A stretch of 64,000 nucleotides of DNA from Urechidicola croceus (GCF_001761325.1 NZ_CP017478.1:3362123-3426122); one strand, 5' to 3'. Numbered from the stretch's first letter, positions 7,629-17,415 are shown. Notes: generated by a model from the sequence alone, not told the origin. Program-made: numbers and translations.

Positions 7629-9539
7629 ATGAGTAAAATTATAGGAATCGATTTAGGAACAACCAACTCTTGTGTTTCTGTAATGGAAGGGAATGAACCA
7701 GTTGTAATCCCTAACGCAGAAGGAAAGAGAACTACACCTTCTATTGTAGCTTTCATTGAAGGTGGAGATAGAAAAGTAGGAGATCCAGCAAAACGTCAAG
7801 CAGTAACAAACCCATTGAATACCGTTTATTCAATTAAACGTTTTATGGGAAATAAATTTTCTGAATGTGCTAAAGAAATTAAGCGTGTACCTTATAAAGT
7901 AGTAAAAGGAGATAACGATACTCCAAGAGTTGATATTGATGGTCGTTTATATACACCACAAGAAATATCAGCAATGGTATTACAAAAAATGAAAAAGACT
8001 GCCGAAGACTATTTAGGACATGAAGTTACTGAAGCAGTTGTAACTGTACCAGCATATTTTAATGATGCACAGCGTCAAGCAACAAAAGAAGCAGGTGAAA
8101 TAGCAGGTTTAAAAATTAGTAGAATTATTAATGAGCCTACAGCTGCAGCATTGGCTTATGGAATGGATAAAAAGAGCGAAGATCAAAAAATTGCAGTATT
8201 TGATTTTGGAGGTGGAACTCATGATGTATCTATCTTAGAATTGGGTGATGGTGTTTTTGAAGTTTTATCTACAGATGGTGATACTCACTTAGGAGGAGAT
8301 GATGTTGATGAAAAAATAATCAACTGGTTAGCAGATGAATTTAATTCTGAAGAAGGAATTGATTTAAGAAAAGATCCAATGGCACTTCAACGTTTAAAAG
8401 AAGCAGCTGAAAAAGCAAAAATTGAATTATCATCTTCTGCACAAACAGAAATTAACTTGCCTTATGTAACAGCTACAGCTAGTGGACCAAAACACTTGGT
8501 AAGAACACTTTCTAGATCAAAATTTGAACAATTAATTGACGATTTAGTAAAAAGAACTATTGAACCATGTCAAACTGCACTTAAAAATGCAGGCTTATCT
8601 ACTAAAGATATTGATGAAGTTATTTTAGTTGGAGGATCGACACGTATTCCAGCTGTACAAGAAGCTGTTGAAAAATTCTTTGGAAAAAAACCATCAAAAG
8701 GAGTAAATCCTGATGAAGTAGTTGCAGTAGGTGCAGCAATTCAAGGAGGAGTTTTAACAGGAGATGTAAAAGATGTATTGTTACTTGATGTAACTCCATT
8801 ATCTCTAGGAATTGAAACTATGGGTAATGTAATGACAAAATTGATTGAAGCTAATACAACGATTCCTACAAAGAAATCACAAGTATTCTCAACTGCAGCA
8901 GATAACCAACCTTCAGTAGAAATTCATGTTTTACAAGGAGAAAGAGCAATGGCTGCAGATAATAAAACAATTGGACGTTTTCATTTAGACGGAATTCCTC
9001 CAGCACAAAGAGGAGTACCTCAAATTGAAGTAACTTTTGATATTGATGCAAATGGTATTATCAATGTTTCTGCTAAAGATAAAGGAACAGGTAAAGAACA
9101 TAACATTCGTATTGAAGCATCTTCTGGTTTGACTGATGAAGAAATCCAAAAAATGAAACAAGAAGCAGAAGCAAATGCTGATGCAGATAAAATAGCAAAA
9201 GAAACTGCTGAAAAAATCAATGGTGCAGATTCAATGATTTTTCAAACGGAAAAGCAATTGAAAGAATTTGGTGATAAATTATCTGCGGATAAAAAAGATC
9301 CAATTGAAGCAGCATTGACTGAATTAAAAGCAGCTCATGAATCTAAAGACCTTGCACAAATTGATACTGCAATGGAAAAAATCAATGAGGCTTGGAAAGT
9401 AGCATCTGAAGAAATGTATAAAGCAGAGCAAGAGGCACAAGCAGGTGGAGCAGCAGGAAATGGAGCACAACAAGATGCTTCAGGTTCTACTGAAGATGAT
9501 GTTCAAGATGTAGATTTTGAAGAAGTAAAAGAAGACTAA
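7629..9539 (+). CDS. dnaK: Molecular chaperone DnaK (Hsp70)
   Basis: 636 residues, full length. The ATPase domain (about 1-385) shows [10 protein letters not shown], the [11 protein letters not shown] block, the second phosphate loop [12 protein letters not shown] (His where E. coli has Phe, usual in Bacteroidota) and [11 protein letters not shown]. The interdomain linker [15 protein letters not shown] and the substrate-binding domain follow, then a Gly/Ala/Gln-rich tail ending in an acidic EEVKED motif. It folds proteins with DnaJ and GrpE, neither of which is encoded nearby. The gene stands alone with its own terminator. A tandem TGTCAT repeat lies upstream. Confidence 0.98.
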   Translation: MSKIIGIDLGTTNSCVSVMEGNEPVVIPNAEGKRTTPSIVAFIEGGDRKVGDPAKRQAVTNPLNTVYSIKRFMGNKFSECAKEIKRVPYKVVKGDNDTPRVDIDGRLYTPQEISAMVLQKMKKTAEDYLGHEVTEAVVTVPAYFNDAQRQATKEAGEIAGLKISRIINEPTAAALAYGMDKKSEDQKIAVFDFGGGTHDVSILELGDGVFEVLSTDGDTHLGGDDVDEKIINWLADEFNSEEGIDLRKDPMALQRLKEAAEKAKIELSSSAQTEINLPYVTATASGPKHLVRTLSRSKFEQLIDDLVKRTIEPCQTALKNAGLSTKDIDEVILVGGSTRIPAVQEAVEKFFGKKPSKGVNPDEVVAVGAAIQGGVLTGDVKDVLLLDVTPLSLGIETMGNVMTKLIEANTTIPTKKSQVFSTAADNQPSVEIHVLQGERAMAADNKTIGRFHLDGIPPAQRGVPQIEVTFDIDANGIINVSAKDKGTGKEHNIRIEASSGLTDEEIQKMKQEAEANADADKIAKETAEKINGADSMIFQTEKQLKEFGDKLSADKKDPIEAALTELKAAHESKDLAQIDTAMEKINEAWKVASEEMYKAEQEAQAGGAAGNGAQQDASGSTEDDVQDVDFEEVKED

Positions 9540-9556
9540 TTAAATTAGTTCTTTAT

Positions 9557-9590
9557 AAAAAAAACGCGCTCAATTTGAGCGCGTTTTTTT
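9557..9590 (+). terminator. dnaK: Intrinsic terminator of dnaK
   Basis: A very strong hairpin with the core ACGCGCTCAA/TTGAGCGCGT, flanked by seven A and seven T. It lies 18 nt after the dnaK stop codon and would also work on the minus strand. Confidence 0.93.
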
Positions 9591-9632
9591 TATCTAAATT
9601 TATGAAACTATCAACTTGTTCCTTTTTTTTAA

Positions 9633-9851
9633 TCATAAAAATAGAGCACTACCAATAATAATTAAAGTAATTTTAATTGCCTACACAACAGTATCTCTCA
9701 AATTAAAAATCCATGCTAAAAGAGTAGAAATTCTTCTGCTATTGCTAAAATGCAAAATTGTTCCAAAAAGACCTAGGAATACCATTAAAGTTCCGAACTT
9801 TTTCAGAATGGTTAGTTTAGTTAATAATTATAAAAATATTGTGAAGTTCAT
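9633..9851 (-). pseudogene. Decayed small membrane protein gene
   Basis: On the minus strand a 73-codon frame runs from ATG at 9851 to TGA at 9633 with only two internal stops: TAA at codon 8 and TAG at codon 57. Between and after them the reading is clearly protein-like: a hydrophobic segment GTLMVFLGLFGTILHF, then RRISTLLAWIFNLRDTVV, and after the TAG the segment AIKITLIIIGSALFL. The TAG could come from one TGG (Trp) change. I read it as a recently inactivated gene for a two-helix membrane protein of about 70 residues. The family is not identified. The plus-strand frame across the same bases has no credible start or content. Confidence 0.55.
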
Positions 9852-9887
9852 TTTTAAGTTTAAGCCGTCTAATAAATATTATAATTT

Positions 9888-9908
9888 ATTTACTATGCGC
9901 GCATAATA
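9888..9908. promoter_or_regulatory. Candidate MarR operator before the FMN oxidoreductase gene
   Basis: A 21-nt site centred on the perfect palindrome ATGCGCGCAT (9895-9904). It matches 20 of 21 positions of the site in front of the marR gene (20305-20325, opposite strand). It lies just upstream of a -7 box TATATTTG (9914-9921), so bound protein would block the polymerase. Confidence 0.7.
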
Positions 9909-9913
9909 ATTTA

Positions 9914-9921
9914 TATATTTG
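9914..9921 (+). promoter_or_regulatory. -7 promoter element of the FMN oxidoreductase gene
   Basis: TATATTTG matches the Bacteroidota -7 consensus TAnnTTTG. Transcription would begin near 9928, only about 11 nt before the ATG at 9939. The -33 region falls within the candidate MarR operator. Confidence 0.6.
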
Positions 9922-9938
9922 TAAAAAGTATACAATTG

Positions 9939-10886
9939 ATGAAAACTAAACTAACTGAACTATTAAATATTAAATATCCAATTATTCAAGCGCCAATGTT
10001 TTTAGTATCAAATACTAAAATGGTTATTGAAGCAATGAATAGTGGAATTGCTGGTTGTATTCCCGCATTAAATTATAGAACTTTAGAAGAATTGAGAAAT
10101 GCAATTCATGAATTAAAAGCGGCAAAAGTTGATGGAGGTTCATTTGGTTTTAATTTGATTGTAAACAAATCAAATCCTAAGTTTAAAGCACAATTAGATG
10201 TTTTATGTGAGGAAGGTGTTGATTTTATTATTACTTCACTTGGAAGCCCAGAAGAAACAATTAGGAGATCTCACCAAAATGGAATCAAAGTATTTTGTGA
10301 TGTTACAGATTTGAAATTTGCTCAAAAAGTAGACAGCCTTGGTGCAGATGCTATTATTGCGGTAAATAATCAAGCAGGAGGACATAGAGGAAAATTAACT
10401 CCAGAAGAATTAATTAAAGAAATTACAGCAAATTGTAAAGCACCTGTAATTTCAGCAGGTGGAGTTGGTTGTAAAGCAGATATTGATAAAATGTTGAGTT
10501 ATGGAGCAGAAGGAGTTTCAGTAGGGAGTCCATTTATTGCATCTGTTGAGTCTGGTGTTACTGATGAATATAAACAGGCATGTGTTGATTATGGAGCGAA
10601 AGATATTGTAATGACCGAGCGTATCTCTGGAACACCTTGTACAGTAATAAACACACCCTATGTTCAGAAAATTGGAACAAAACAAACTTGGATTGAGAGT
10701 GTGCTTAACAAAAATAAGAAATTGAAAAAATGGGTAAAAATGATTCGTTTTTCAATTGGAATGAAAGCTACAGAAAAAGCGGCTACGAAAGCAACTTATA
10801 AGACAGTTTGGGTTGCAGGGCCAAGTATTGAGTACACTAATAAAATTTCAACAGTAAAAGAAATTACAGCGAAATTGGTTGGTTAA
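9939..10886 (+). CDS. NAD(P)H-dependent flavin oxidoreductase (nitronate monooxygenase / FabK-like)
   Basis: 315 residues from the ATG at 9939; an in-frame TTG just before it is unlikely to be used. A TIM-barrel of the 2-nitropropane dioxygenase/FabK family: N-terminal YPIIQAPMF, the conserved QAGGHRG loop (FMN and catalytic His region, about 145), APVISAGGVG phosphate-binding turn and GAEGVSVGSPF. Family members are FMN-dependent nitronate monooxygenases or enoyl-ACP reductases II. The operator shared with the beta-oxidation operon argues for a role linked to acyl metabolism here, but the sequence alone does not decide the substrate. Confidence 0.82.
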   Translation: MKTKLTELLNIKYPIIQAPMFLVSNTKMVIEAMNSGIAGCIPALNYRTLEELRNAIHELKAAKVDGGSFGFNLIVNKSNPKFKAQLDVLCEEGVDFIITSLGSPEETIRRSHQNGIKVFCDVTDLKFAQKVDSLGADAIIAVNNQAGGHRGKLTPEELIKEITANCKAPVISAGGVGCKADIDKMLSYGAEGVSVGSPFIASVESGVTDEYKQACVDYGAKDIVMTERISGTPCTVINTPYVQKIGTKQTWIESVLNKNKKLKKWVKMIRFSIGMKATEKAATKATYKTVWVAGPSIEYTNKISTVKEITAKLVG

Positions 10887-10889
10887 ATT

Positions 10890-11513
10890 TTATTGGTTTA
10901 GGAGGTCTTGAAACTTTTTAATATACAATCCAACTTCATACCCATCCATTAGTGCATGGTGAACATGAACAGACATTGGCATTATTTTTTTACCGTTTGT
11001 TTCAGTCATTTTTCCAAATGAAATCTTAGGGCAACTATCAGGAAAAGTAAAACTTCTTGCATGAGATAATGAAGTAAATTTAATCCAAGGGATAGAGGAG
11101 TAGTGAATAACATTTTCACCTGAAGTTGCAGGATTTAAACCTGTTGTATTTCTGACTCTTTCAATTTCTTTAGTTGCAATTTTTAAAAAATCATTAAAAT
11201 CTTCAGCATAAGAAATATAAGAAAACCCAAAAGTATTGTCTGGTCTATTTATTGTTGGCGAAGGGTTGATAAAATCATAAATATAGACTTTATCATCATT
11301 TATTCTATATCTAAAAGCCTCTACACTATTTGCTGCGACTATTGATTTATGTAAATAATACAAAAAGAAAGATACATTTTGTTCTTTTGCTTTTTTATAA
11401 GCTACTGTAACATCAACATCTACTGTAACACCAAAAAAAGGTTCTTCAAATTGTTTGAAAAAATTGAAATGGTCTTTCCTATTCCAAGTGGTAAGATTTA
11501 ATTCTTTTTTCAA
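10890..11513 (-). CDS. Chloramphenicol acetyltransferase-like O-acetyltransferase
   Basis: 207 residues. The catalytic motif of the CAT family is present near the C-terminus: VHVHHALMDGYEVG (His185/His186 with Asp190-Gly191). The N-terminal FNFFKQFEEPFFGVTVDVDVT also fits the family. CAT enzymes acetylate a hydroxyl on chloramphenicol, but the chromosomal relatives in Bacteroidota often have unknown acceptors, so resistance should not be assumed. It is 4 nt downstream of the cyclophilin lipoprotein gene and converges with the FMN oxidoreductase gene with 3 nt between them. Confidence 0.82.
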   Translation of the reverse strand: MKKELNLTTWNRKDHFNFFKQFEEPFFGVTVDVDVTVAYKKAKEQNVSFFLYYLHKSIVAANSVEAFRYRINDDKVYIYDFINPSPTINRPDNTFGFSYISYAEDFNDFLKIATKEIERVRNTTGLNPATSGENVIHYSSIPWIKFTSLSHARSFTFPDSCPKISFGKMTETNGKKIMPMSVHVHHALMDGYEVGLYIKKFQDLLNQ

Positions 11514-11517
11514 TTTA

Positions 11518-12183
11518 TTAGTTTTTTTTAATCAATTCTCCTGTAAACTTTTCATATGGCTTTATTAAATAGGCACGTTTAATATAATCCATCTTTGGGT
11601 ATTTCTCTTTTAAATAAGCATTCCCTTTATTGTAAATTGAATCTTGTTCATGAGAAGGTTTTGCTCCATATTCAGAATTAAATTTATGAACTGTTTCCAT
11701 TCCGCTGATAATTTTTGCAACTACAGGGAAGCCAGTAACATCATTGTAATGAACAGTGTCCAATCGATGATTATCTTTTAAATTGATGAAAATCTGAGTA
11801 GTTCTTGAGTCAACACCGTCTCTTGCAAATGAAATTGCCATAGAGTCGTTACTTTGTATAACGGACTCATCAGAAATAACATGTTTTTCCCATAGTTTAT
11901 TGATTAGTGAATCATTATGAATTCCAAATTGAACAACAAATCCTGGAATAACTCTGAATAATGCAATATCTGTATAATAATCATTTTTAATTAGTTGATA
12001 TAGTCTATCAACTCCTTCTGGAGACCATTCGCGTTTCGCTTCAAGATCAAAATTTCCTTTAGTCGTTTCAAAACGAGCGTTGAAATATTCTGGAGCTCTT
12101 TCTTGTGTCCATTTATCTTTAAATAGTTTTGGACTACAAGAAATTGTTAGGATTAAGATTAATGAGTATATAATTTTTTTCAT
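11518..12183 (-). CDS. Cyclophilin-type peptidyl-prolyl isomerase, lipoprotein
   Basis: 221 residues. The signal peptide ends in a lipobox (LTISC, Cys16), so the protein should be lipid-anchored in the cell envelope. The cyclophilin fold is recognised from FETTKGNFDLEAKREWSPEGVDRLYQLI, YYTDIALFRVIPGFVVQFGI (substrate-site Arg and Phe region), ISFARDGVDSRTTQIFIN and FPVVAKIISGMETVHKF. It catalyses proline isomerisation in exported proteins. The C-terminal part after about residue 185 (YPKMDYIKRAYLI) is an extension common in this group. It lies 8 nt after the beta-propeller-like gene and 4 nt before the acetyltransferase gene. Confidence 0.88.
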   Translation of the reverse strand: MKKIIYSLILILTISCSPKLFKDKWTQERAPEYFNARFETTKGNFDLEAKREWSPEGVDRLYQLIKNDYYTDIALFRVIPGFVVQFGIHNDSLINKLWEKHVISDESVIQSNDSMAISFARDGVDSRTTQIFINLKDNHRLDTVHYNDVTGFPVVAKIISGMETVHKFNSEYGAKPSHEQDSIYNKGNAYLKEKYPKMDYIKRAYLIKPYEKFTGELIKKN

Positions 12184-12191
12184 TGAAGATA

Positions 12192-13460
12192 TTATTTTGT
12201 GTATTTGAATTTGACAGTTTCAATAGTTCCATCTTTTTGGTGAATATCTACATAAACATTCATTTCATTTTTACTTATTTTTTCAAATGACATTCCTTCA
12301 AAAACAACTTTGTTAGGAGTAATTTCTTTTAGTGGAAAGTCAACAGTTTCATCTTTAGTTTCCCATCCTTTTAAATCATTTCCAAAATGCTTTAGTTGTA
12401 AAATGAGTGTATTATCAATTTCTCTAATTATTTCAATTTCATAAAAAGTTACTTTTCCATCATTTATTAATTTAAAAGTAGCCATCATTGAACCACCACT
12501 TGGTTCACTCCAGTTTTCCTCGGTAATACCTCCAAATGCTTCTCCTTTCCAATTACCAGTAATCCAAGAAATGTTTTCTAGTTTTGGTTCTAATTTTTGA
12601 TATTCATTTTCTGCAACTAAAGCTAATTTAGAACCATCATTATTAACTGCTAATCTTGTAATATTTACAATTCCAAACTCTTTAAGTGATGCTATTTCAA
12701 TCCATTTATTGTCTTTTTTTGGATTGAATTTGTAGAGTATATTATTTTGAGCCATTAAAATCGTTCCATCTGGAGTCCAACACATATCTTCAATATTTTC
12801 AAGTGTAGGAACAATAAATTTTACTTTACTAGTACTGACGTTAAAAGATCTAATCTCCCATAAATCATTCATTTTACTTATAAAACTTATCTCTTCAGAG
12901 TTTGGAATTTTATGTAATGATCTGCCTATATGACTTTCAATTTTATGATTTTGTTGTTCGTTCACATTAGTAACGAAAAGGGAAAGATTTCCATAGTCTA
13001 GTACGGATGAAATAAGAATGTTAGGAATAAACCAAGTATGGTATCCAATAATAAGTTTGTCTACCAAAATTTCAGATTCTCCTGTTTCTAAATTATAGGA
13101 ATACAGTTTTTGATCACCGTTTTCTTCTAATCTAATTGAAGAAACGGCATTTTCATTTGGAATTTTTAAAGGAGAATATTCACTACCTTCAGTAGTGTTA
13201 ATCCAAGTTTTTTTACTTGTATCTATACTATATTTTACAATATCAGTTTGATTATTTCTAGTACCTGCATAAACAATTGTATTGTTGTCTATAAATGATG
13301 GTTGATTGTCATAACCTTCATTATTAGAAACGTTTACAATATTTGAAAGTTTGTATTCGTCATTACTTATTTCTAAGTCAAAAAGGTACACGTCAATATC
13401 AGATTGTGCATGATTAAATAAAACGGTACAAAAAGTTAAAATAAAAAGTATTTTTTTCAT
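12192..13460 (-). CDS. Secreted TolB/beta-propeller-like protein
   Basis: 422 residues from the ATG at 13460, which begins a clear signal peptide (MKKILFILTFCTVLFNHAQ). An earlier in-frame ATG at 13484 falls inside the terminator hairpin of the upstream gene and is less likely. The first 270 residues carry repeated WD40-like/TolB-like blades (NQPSFIDNNTIVYAG, GSEYSPLKIPNENAVSSI, PDGTILMAQNN). The last 130 residues form another domain, beginning ISWITGNWKGEAFGGITEENWSEP, like the DUF6265 beta-barrel fold. No function is known. It is followed closely by the cyclophilin gene. Confidence 0.72.
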   Translation of the reverse strand: MKKILFILTFCTVLFNHAQSDIDVYLFDLEISNDEYKLSNIVNVSNNEGYDNQPSFIDNNTIVYAGTRNNQTDIVKYSIDTSKKTWINTTEGSEYSPLKIPNENAVSSIRLEENGDQKLYSYNLETGESEILVDKLIIGYHTWFIPNILISSVLDYGNLSLFVTNVNEQQNHKIESHIGRSLHKIPNSEEISFISKMNDLWEIRSFNVSTSKVKFIVPTLENIEDMCWTPDGTILMAQNNILYKFNPKKDNKWIEIASLKEFGIVNITRLAVNNDGSKLALVAENEYQKLEPKLENISWITGNWKGEAFGGITEENWSEPSGGSMMATFKLINDGKVTFYEIEIIREIDNTLILQLKHFGNDLKGWETKDETVDFPLKEITPNKVVFEGMSFEKISKNEMNVYVDIHQKDGTIETVKFKYTK

Positions 13461-13477
13461 TATATAATGATTGAAAA

Positions 13478-13507
13478 ATGCCATTCCAATTGATTATGGA
13501 ATGGCAT
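13478..13507 (-). terminator. Intrinsic terminator of the ThuA gene
   Basis: ATGCCATTCCA (13478-13488) pairs perfectly with TGGAATGGCAT (13497-13507). On the minus strand the stem is followed by TTTTTC. It ends the ThuA transcript and leaves the downstream gene to begin at 13460. Confidence 0.85.
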
Positions 13508-13546
13508 CTAAATTACTTTTTTATGTTTGAATAAACAATTCTAAAA

Positions 13547-14323
13547 TTATTCAATACCTTTTCCAGTTGCAGCCCAATAAATTCCTCCATATAAATGTGC
13601 TAAAAAGTATGCATCAGAATATACAGCTTCTTTATGACCAAGTGCAGTGTAGAACGATCGTCCTCCATCAAAATTATGATACCAAGCAATTGGGTGAAAA
13701 TCTCCCATGCCTTTTCCAATATTATCTCCCCATTGTACATTTGCATCAAATGTATTTTCATCTACAGTTATTAAATAATTTAAGTCATCTACTTTTTCTT
13801 CACCAAACTCATACCATTCATCTGTCCATAAAAGTGTGTTTGGAAAATGCTCAAGTCCAGGAAAATTACTGTTTTGTAATCTTAATTTTGCAGTTTGTTG
13901 AACAGGGTGTATTTTGAACATTCTACCAACTAATTTTGTATACCATTCCCAATCATATTCTGTATCTGATGCGGCGTGAATACCAACATATCCTTTTCCA
14001 GATTGAATGAATTTCTCAAATGCTGCTTGCTCTTCATTATCAAAGATATCTGCAGTAGTGCTTAAAAATATAACTGCGTCATAATTACTTAATTTTTTTT
14101 CTGTGATTTTTTGTGCTTTTTGTTGTCTATCTACTTCGAAAGTGTGTTTATTGGCCAATTCATTGATTGCAGCAATACCATAATCAATAGATTCATGATG
14201 CCAACCAGCGGTTTCAGTTATTAACAGTACTTTAAATTGTGCTTGAGCAAGTAGTTGCGAAGAGATAAAAAGGGCAATTGTAAGTGTAAATGCTGTTTTT
14301 AAAATATTATTTTTTAAGTTCAT
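13547..14323 (-). CDS. ThuA-like domain protein, secreted
   Basis: 258 residues from the ATG at 14323, which starts a signal peptide (NNILKTAFTLTIALFISSQLLAQ without the initiator Met). The extended frame upstream has only a TTG start and runs into a terminator. The class-I glutamine-amidotransferase-like ThuA fold is seen in FKVLLITETAGWHHESID, YDAVIFLSTTADIF, GYVGIHAASDTEYDWEWY, FPNTLLWTDEWYEF and IAWYHNFDGGRSFYTALGH. ThuA proteins are associated with sugar use (trehalose in rhizobia), and many Bacteroidota copies are periplasmic. A good promoter (14348-14375) and its own terminator make it a single-gene unit. Confidence 0.86.
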   Translation of the reverse strand: MNLKNNILKTAFTLTIALFISSQLLAQAQFKVLLITETAGWHHESIDYGIAAINELANKHTFEVDRQQKAQKITEKKLSNYDAVIFLSTTADIFDNEEQAAFEKFIQSGKGYVGIHAASDTEYDWEWYTKLVGRMFKIHPVQQTAKLRLQNSNFPGLEHFPNTLLWTDEWYEFGEEKVDDLNYLITVDENTFDANVQWGDNIGKGMGDFHPIAWYHNFDGGRSFYTALGHKEAVYSDAYFLAHLYGGIYWAATGKGIE

Positions 14324-14347
14324 AATTAAGTTAAGTTTAGGTGTAAT

Positions 14348-14375
14348 CAAAAGTAACAAAAAAAACCCAAAGCAA
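14348..14375 (-). promoter_or_regulatory. Promoter of the ThuA gene
   Basis: Minus-strand TTG (14375-14373), a 17-nt spacer and TACTTTTG (14355-14348) match the Bacteroidota -33/-7 consensus. The start of transcription would be near 14341, 18 nt before the ATG. The -33 lies inside the terminator of the acyl-CoA dehydrogenase gene. Confidence 0.65.
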
Positions 14376-14390
14376 TTGCTTTGGGTTTTT
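14361..14390 (-). terminator. Intrinsic terminator of the beta-oxidation operon
   Basis: AAAAACCCAAAGC/GCTTTGGGTTTTT, a 13-bp perfect stem with loop AATT, 23 nt after the acyl-CoA dehydrogenase stop. It closes the four-gene operon starting at marR. Confidence 0.92.
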
Positions 14391-14412
14391 AACCTAAAAT
14401 ATTAACTAATAA

Positions 14413-16206
14413 TTAAAAACAGTATTTGTTTTCAGCAATAACTTTTGCTGCAATTGAATTACGTAACTTAATTGGATTTGGCATATTTGTGTATTTAGTA
14501 AAACGTTTTAATCCCATTAACATCATACGTTGTTCATCTCCTTCAGAAAAATAAATAATTCCTTCTTTTCCAACAGAAGTTATTTTTTCAATAGCATAAA
14601 ATAAATTTAATTTTGCCATATCAATTTGCCCTTGTGCTTCTTTTTCAGAAGTCATTTTAGCAACTTTTTCTGCTTTTAAAATAGCACTTTCGGCCATATA
14701 AATTTCTATCATAACTTCAGCAGCAGATAAAATTAATTGTTGATGTTTTTCTAAATCCATACCATAAGTCTGAACAGCTTTTCCAGAAATCATCAAAAAG
14801 GCTTTTTTCAATTTTTCAATCATTGCTTTCTCTTCTGATAGAACTTCAGAATAATCAGGAGTGTCAAAAGAAGGAATTCCCATTAAGCTGTTACCAACTT
14901 CCATTGCAGGAGTTAATAAGTCAATTTCACCTTTCATTGCTTTTTTAAGCAACATTCCAACAGTTAATAATCTATTGATTTCATTTGTTCCTTCATAAAT
15001 TCTTGTGATACGAGCATCTCTCCAAGCGCTTTCCATAGGAGCGTCTTTTGAGAATCCCATTCCACCAAAAATTTGGATACCCTCATCAGATACATCTTGT
15101 GATACTTCAGAAGCATATACTTTGATGATTGCACATTCAATAGCATATTCATTAAAAGCAGCTAACTCTGCATCAGCATGTGACTTACCAGTTGCTAATT
15201 CATCATCAATCATATTTTGAATGTCTTTTGCTGCTCTATAACAAGCTGCATCAGCCACGAAAGTCTTCGTACTCATTTCAGCAAATTTCTTTTGAATTGC
15301 TCCAAAACTTGAAATTGGGGTTTTGAATTGGATACGTTCATTAGCATATTTCACAGATTCGTTGATGATTCTTCTACTTGCATCTAAACAAGCAGCTCCT
15401 AATTTAATACGACCAACATTAAGTGAGTTTAAGGCAATTTTGAATCCTTTTCCTCTTTCAGATAACATATTTTTAACAGGAACCATTGTATCATTAAAAA
15501 ATACTTGACGTGTTGAAGATGAAGTTATTCCTAACTTATTTTCTTCTTCTCCTAATGTAACTCCATTAGGATTGTTTTTATCATATTCTAAAATAAAAGC
15601 AGTGATGTTTTTGTCATCTTCAATTCTTGCAAAAACGATGAAAATCTCAGCAAATCCTGCATTTGAAATCCACATTTTTTGTCCGTTAATTTTATAATGC
15701 TTTCCATCTGCAGTAAGTTCTGCAGTAGTTTTACCAGAATTAGCATCAGATCCTGCTCCAGGCTCAGTCAAACAGTATGCTCCAAATCTTTCACCTGAAG
15801 TTAATGCAGGTAAGAATTTTTGCTTTTGATCTTCAGTTCCATATAAATAAATTGGCATTGTTCCAATTCCTGTATGAGCACCAAATGCAGTTCCTAGTGA
15901 TCCTGTAGCGGCAGAAATATAATCTGTTACCAACATTGTTGATACAAATCCCATTCCTATTCCACCATATTCTTCAGGAATTGCAACACCTAAGAATCCC
16001 ATTTCTCCAGCCTTACGCATTAATTCTTCAGTAAGTGCGTAGTCTTTCTTTTCAAAACGTTCTTTATGTGGCCAAACTTCGCGATCTATGAATTCAATAA
16101 CCGCTTCTTTCATCATATTTTGTTCTTCAGTAAATTCTTCTGTAACAAAGATGTCTTCTGATTTAATTTCTTTAATAAGGAATTCTCCTCCTTTAATTGT
16201 TGCCAT
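14413..16206 (-). CDS. Acyl-CoA dehydrogenase
   Basis: 597 residues, the long form with an extra C-terminal helical region after about residue 420. FAD/acyl-CoA dehydrogenase signatures are present: AYCLTEPGAGSDANSGKT, KMWISNAGFAEIFIVFARI and the C-terminal IQIFGGMGFSKDAPMESAWRDARITRIYEGTNEI. The last block contains the region of the catalytic base (IYEGTNE). It introduces the trans-2 double bond, the first step of beta-oxidation, passing electrons to ETF. It is last in the operon marR, hydroxyacyl-CoA dehydrogenase, thiolase, acyl-CoA dehydrogenase, 14 nt after the thiolase gene. Confidence 0.93.
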   Translation of the reverse strand: MATIKGGEFLIKEIKSEDIFVTEEFTEEQNMMKEAVIEFIDREVWPHKERFEKKDYALTEELMRKAGEMGFLGVAIPEEYGGIGMGFVSTMLVTDYISAATGSLGTAFGAHTGIGTMPIYLYGTEDQKQKFLPALTSGERFGAYCLTEPGAGSDANSGKTTAELTADGKHYKINGQKMWISNAGFAEIFIVFARIEDDKNITAFILEYDKNNPNGVTLGEEENKLGITSSSTRQVFFNDTMVPVKNMLSERGKGFKIALNSLNVGRIKLGAACLDASRRIINESVKYANERIQFKTPISSFGAIQKKFAEMSTKTFVADAACYRAAKDIQNMIDDELATGKSHADAELAAFNEYAIECAIIKVYASEVSQDVSDEGIQIFGGMGFSKDAPMESAWRDARITRIYEGTNEINRLLTVGMLLKKAMKGEIDLLTPAMEVGNSLMGIPSFDTPDYSEVLSEEKAMIEKLKKAFLMISGKAVQTYGMDLEKHQQLILSAAEVMIEIYMAESAILKAEKVAKMTSEKEAQGQIDMAKLNLFYAIEKITSVGKEGIIYFSEGDEQRMMLMGLKRFTKYTNMPNPIKLRNSIAAKVIAENKYCF

Positions 16207-16220
16207 TTTAGTTAAGTTTT

Positions 16221-17411
16221 TTATTTTAAAAATTCAAAAATTCCACAAGCTCCTTGACCTGTACCTACACACATGGTTACAGCACCATATTTTCCACTCA
16301 TATTTCTTTTGCGCATTTCGTCAAATAGTTGAACCGAAAGTTTAGCTCCTGTACAACCTAATGGATGCCCTAATGCAATAGCACCACCATTTACATTTAT
16401 AATATCTGGATTTAAATCTAATTCTCTTATTACCGCTAAAGATTGAGAAGCAAAAGCCTCATTCAATTCAATAAGGTCTAAATCAGATTGTTTTAATCCT
16501 GCTTGTTTTAATGCTTTTGGAATTGCTTTTACAGGACCAATTCCCATAATACGAGGCTCAACACCTGCAGCAGCATAATTTACCATTCTTGCAATTGGTT
16601 CTAGATTTAATTCTTTAACCATGTCTTCACTCATAACCATTACAAAAGCAGCTCCATCACTCATTTGTGATGAGTTACCAGCAGTTACACTTCCACCAGC
16701 AGCAAATACTGCACGTAATTTTGCAAGTACTTCTTTACTTGTTCCTGCACGCGGACCTTCATCCTTTGTTACAGTATATGATTTTGTAGCTTTTTTTCCG
16801 TTTGCATCAATATATGTTTGTTCAACCTCTATTGGTACAATTTGATCTTGAAAACGATCTTCAGCTTGCGCTCGTAATGCTTTCATATGTGAATTGTATG
16901 CAAATTCATCTTGATCTTCACGAGATACTTTAAACTGCTTTGCAACAGCTTCTGCAGTATTTCCCATTCCCCAATAATAATCTTCGTGACCAGCTTTTAC
17001 GATATTGTAGTTTAATTCTGGTTTAAAACCAGTCATTGGAACACTACTCATGCTTTCTGCTCCACCAGCAATAATACAATCTGCCATTCCAGCTTGTATT
17101 TTTGCAGTTGCCATACCTATAGTTTCTACTCCAGAAGAGCAAAAACGGTTTACAGTTACACCAGGAACATCAACTATATCTAATCCCATTAATGAAATTA
17201 AACGTGCCATATTTAATCCTTGTGAACCTTCAGGCATTGCATTACCAACAATTACATCATCAATACGCTTTGCGTCTAAATTAGGCAGTTCCTTCATCAT
17301 GTATTTGATGGTTTCAGCAGCTAATTCATCTGTTCTTTTAAAACGGAACACACCTTTAGGTGCTTTACCTACTGCGGTTCTATATGCTTTTACTATATAT
17401 GCTTGTTTCAT
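16221..17411 (-). CDS. fadA: Acetyl-CoA C-acyltransferase (3-ketoacyl-CoA thiolase)
   Basis: 396 residues, standard thiolase length. Active-site residues are visible: the acyl-accepting Cys91 in [13 protein letters not shown], His349 in [15 protein letters not shown] and Cys381 in [10 protein letters not shown]. It cleaves 3-ketoacyl-CoA with CoA to release acetyl-CoA, the final beta-oxidation step. It starts 4 nt after the stop of the two-domain hydroxyacyl-CoA dehydrogenase gene, so the pair is tightly coupled, as expected for a FadB/FadA-type complex. Confidence 0.95.
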   Translation of the reverse strand: MKQAYIVKAYRTAVGKAPKGVFRFKRTDELAAETIKYMMKELPNLDAKRIDDVIVGNAMPEGSQGLNMARLISLMGLDIVDVPGVTVNRFCSSGVETIGMATAKIQAGMADCIIAGGAESMSSVPMTGFKPELNYNIVKAGHEDYYWGMGNTAEAVAKQFKVSREDQDEFAYNSHMKALRAQAEDRFQDQIVPIEVEQTYIDANGKKATKSYTVTKDEGPRAGTSKEVLAKLRAVFAAGGSVTAGNSSQMSDGAAFVMVMSEDMVKELNLEPIARMVNYAAAGVEPRIMGIGPVKAIPKALKQAGLKQSDLDLIELNEAFASQSLAVIRELDLNPDIINVNGGAIALGHPLGCTGAKLSVQLFDEMRKRNMSGKYGAVTMCVGTGQGACGIFEFLK

Positions 17412-17415
17412 TGTC

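Noticed and set aside
9616..9906. 96-codon plus-strand frame after dnaK
   Set aside because: It lies antisense to the more convincing decayed minus-strand gene, starts inside an A/T tract and runs into the MarR-type operator.
10890..11513. Calling the CAT-like gene a chloramphenicol resistance gene
   Set aside because: The catalytic motif is present, but nothing indicates mobility or resistance context, and chromosomal relatives often have other acceptors.
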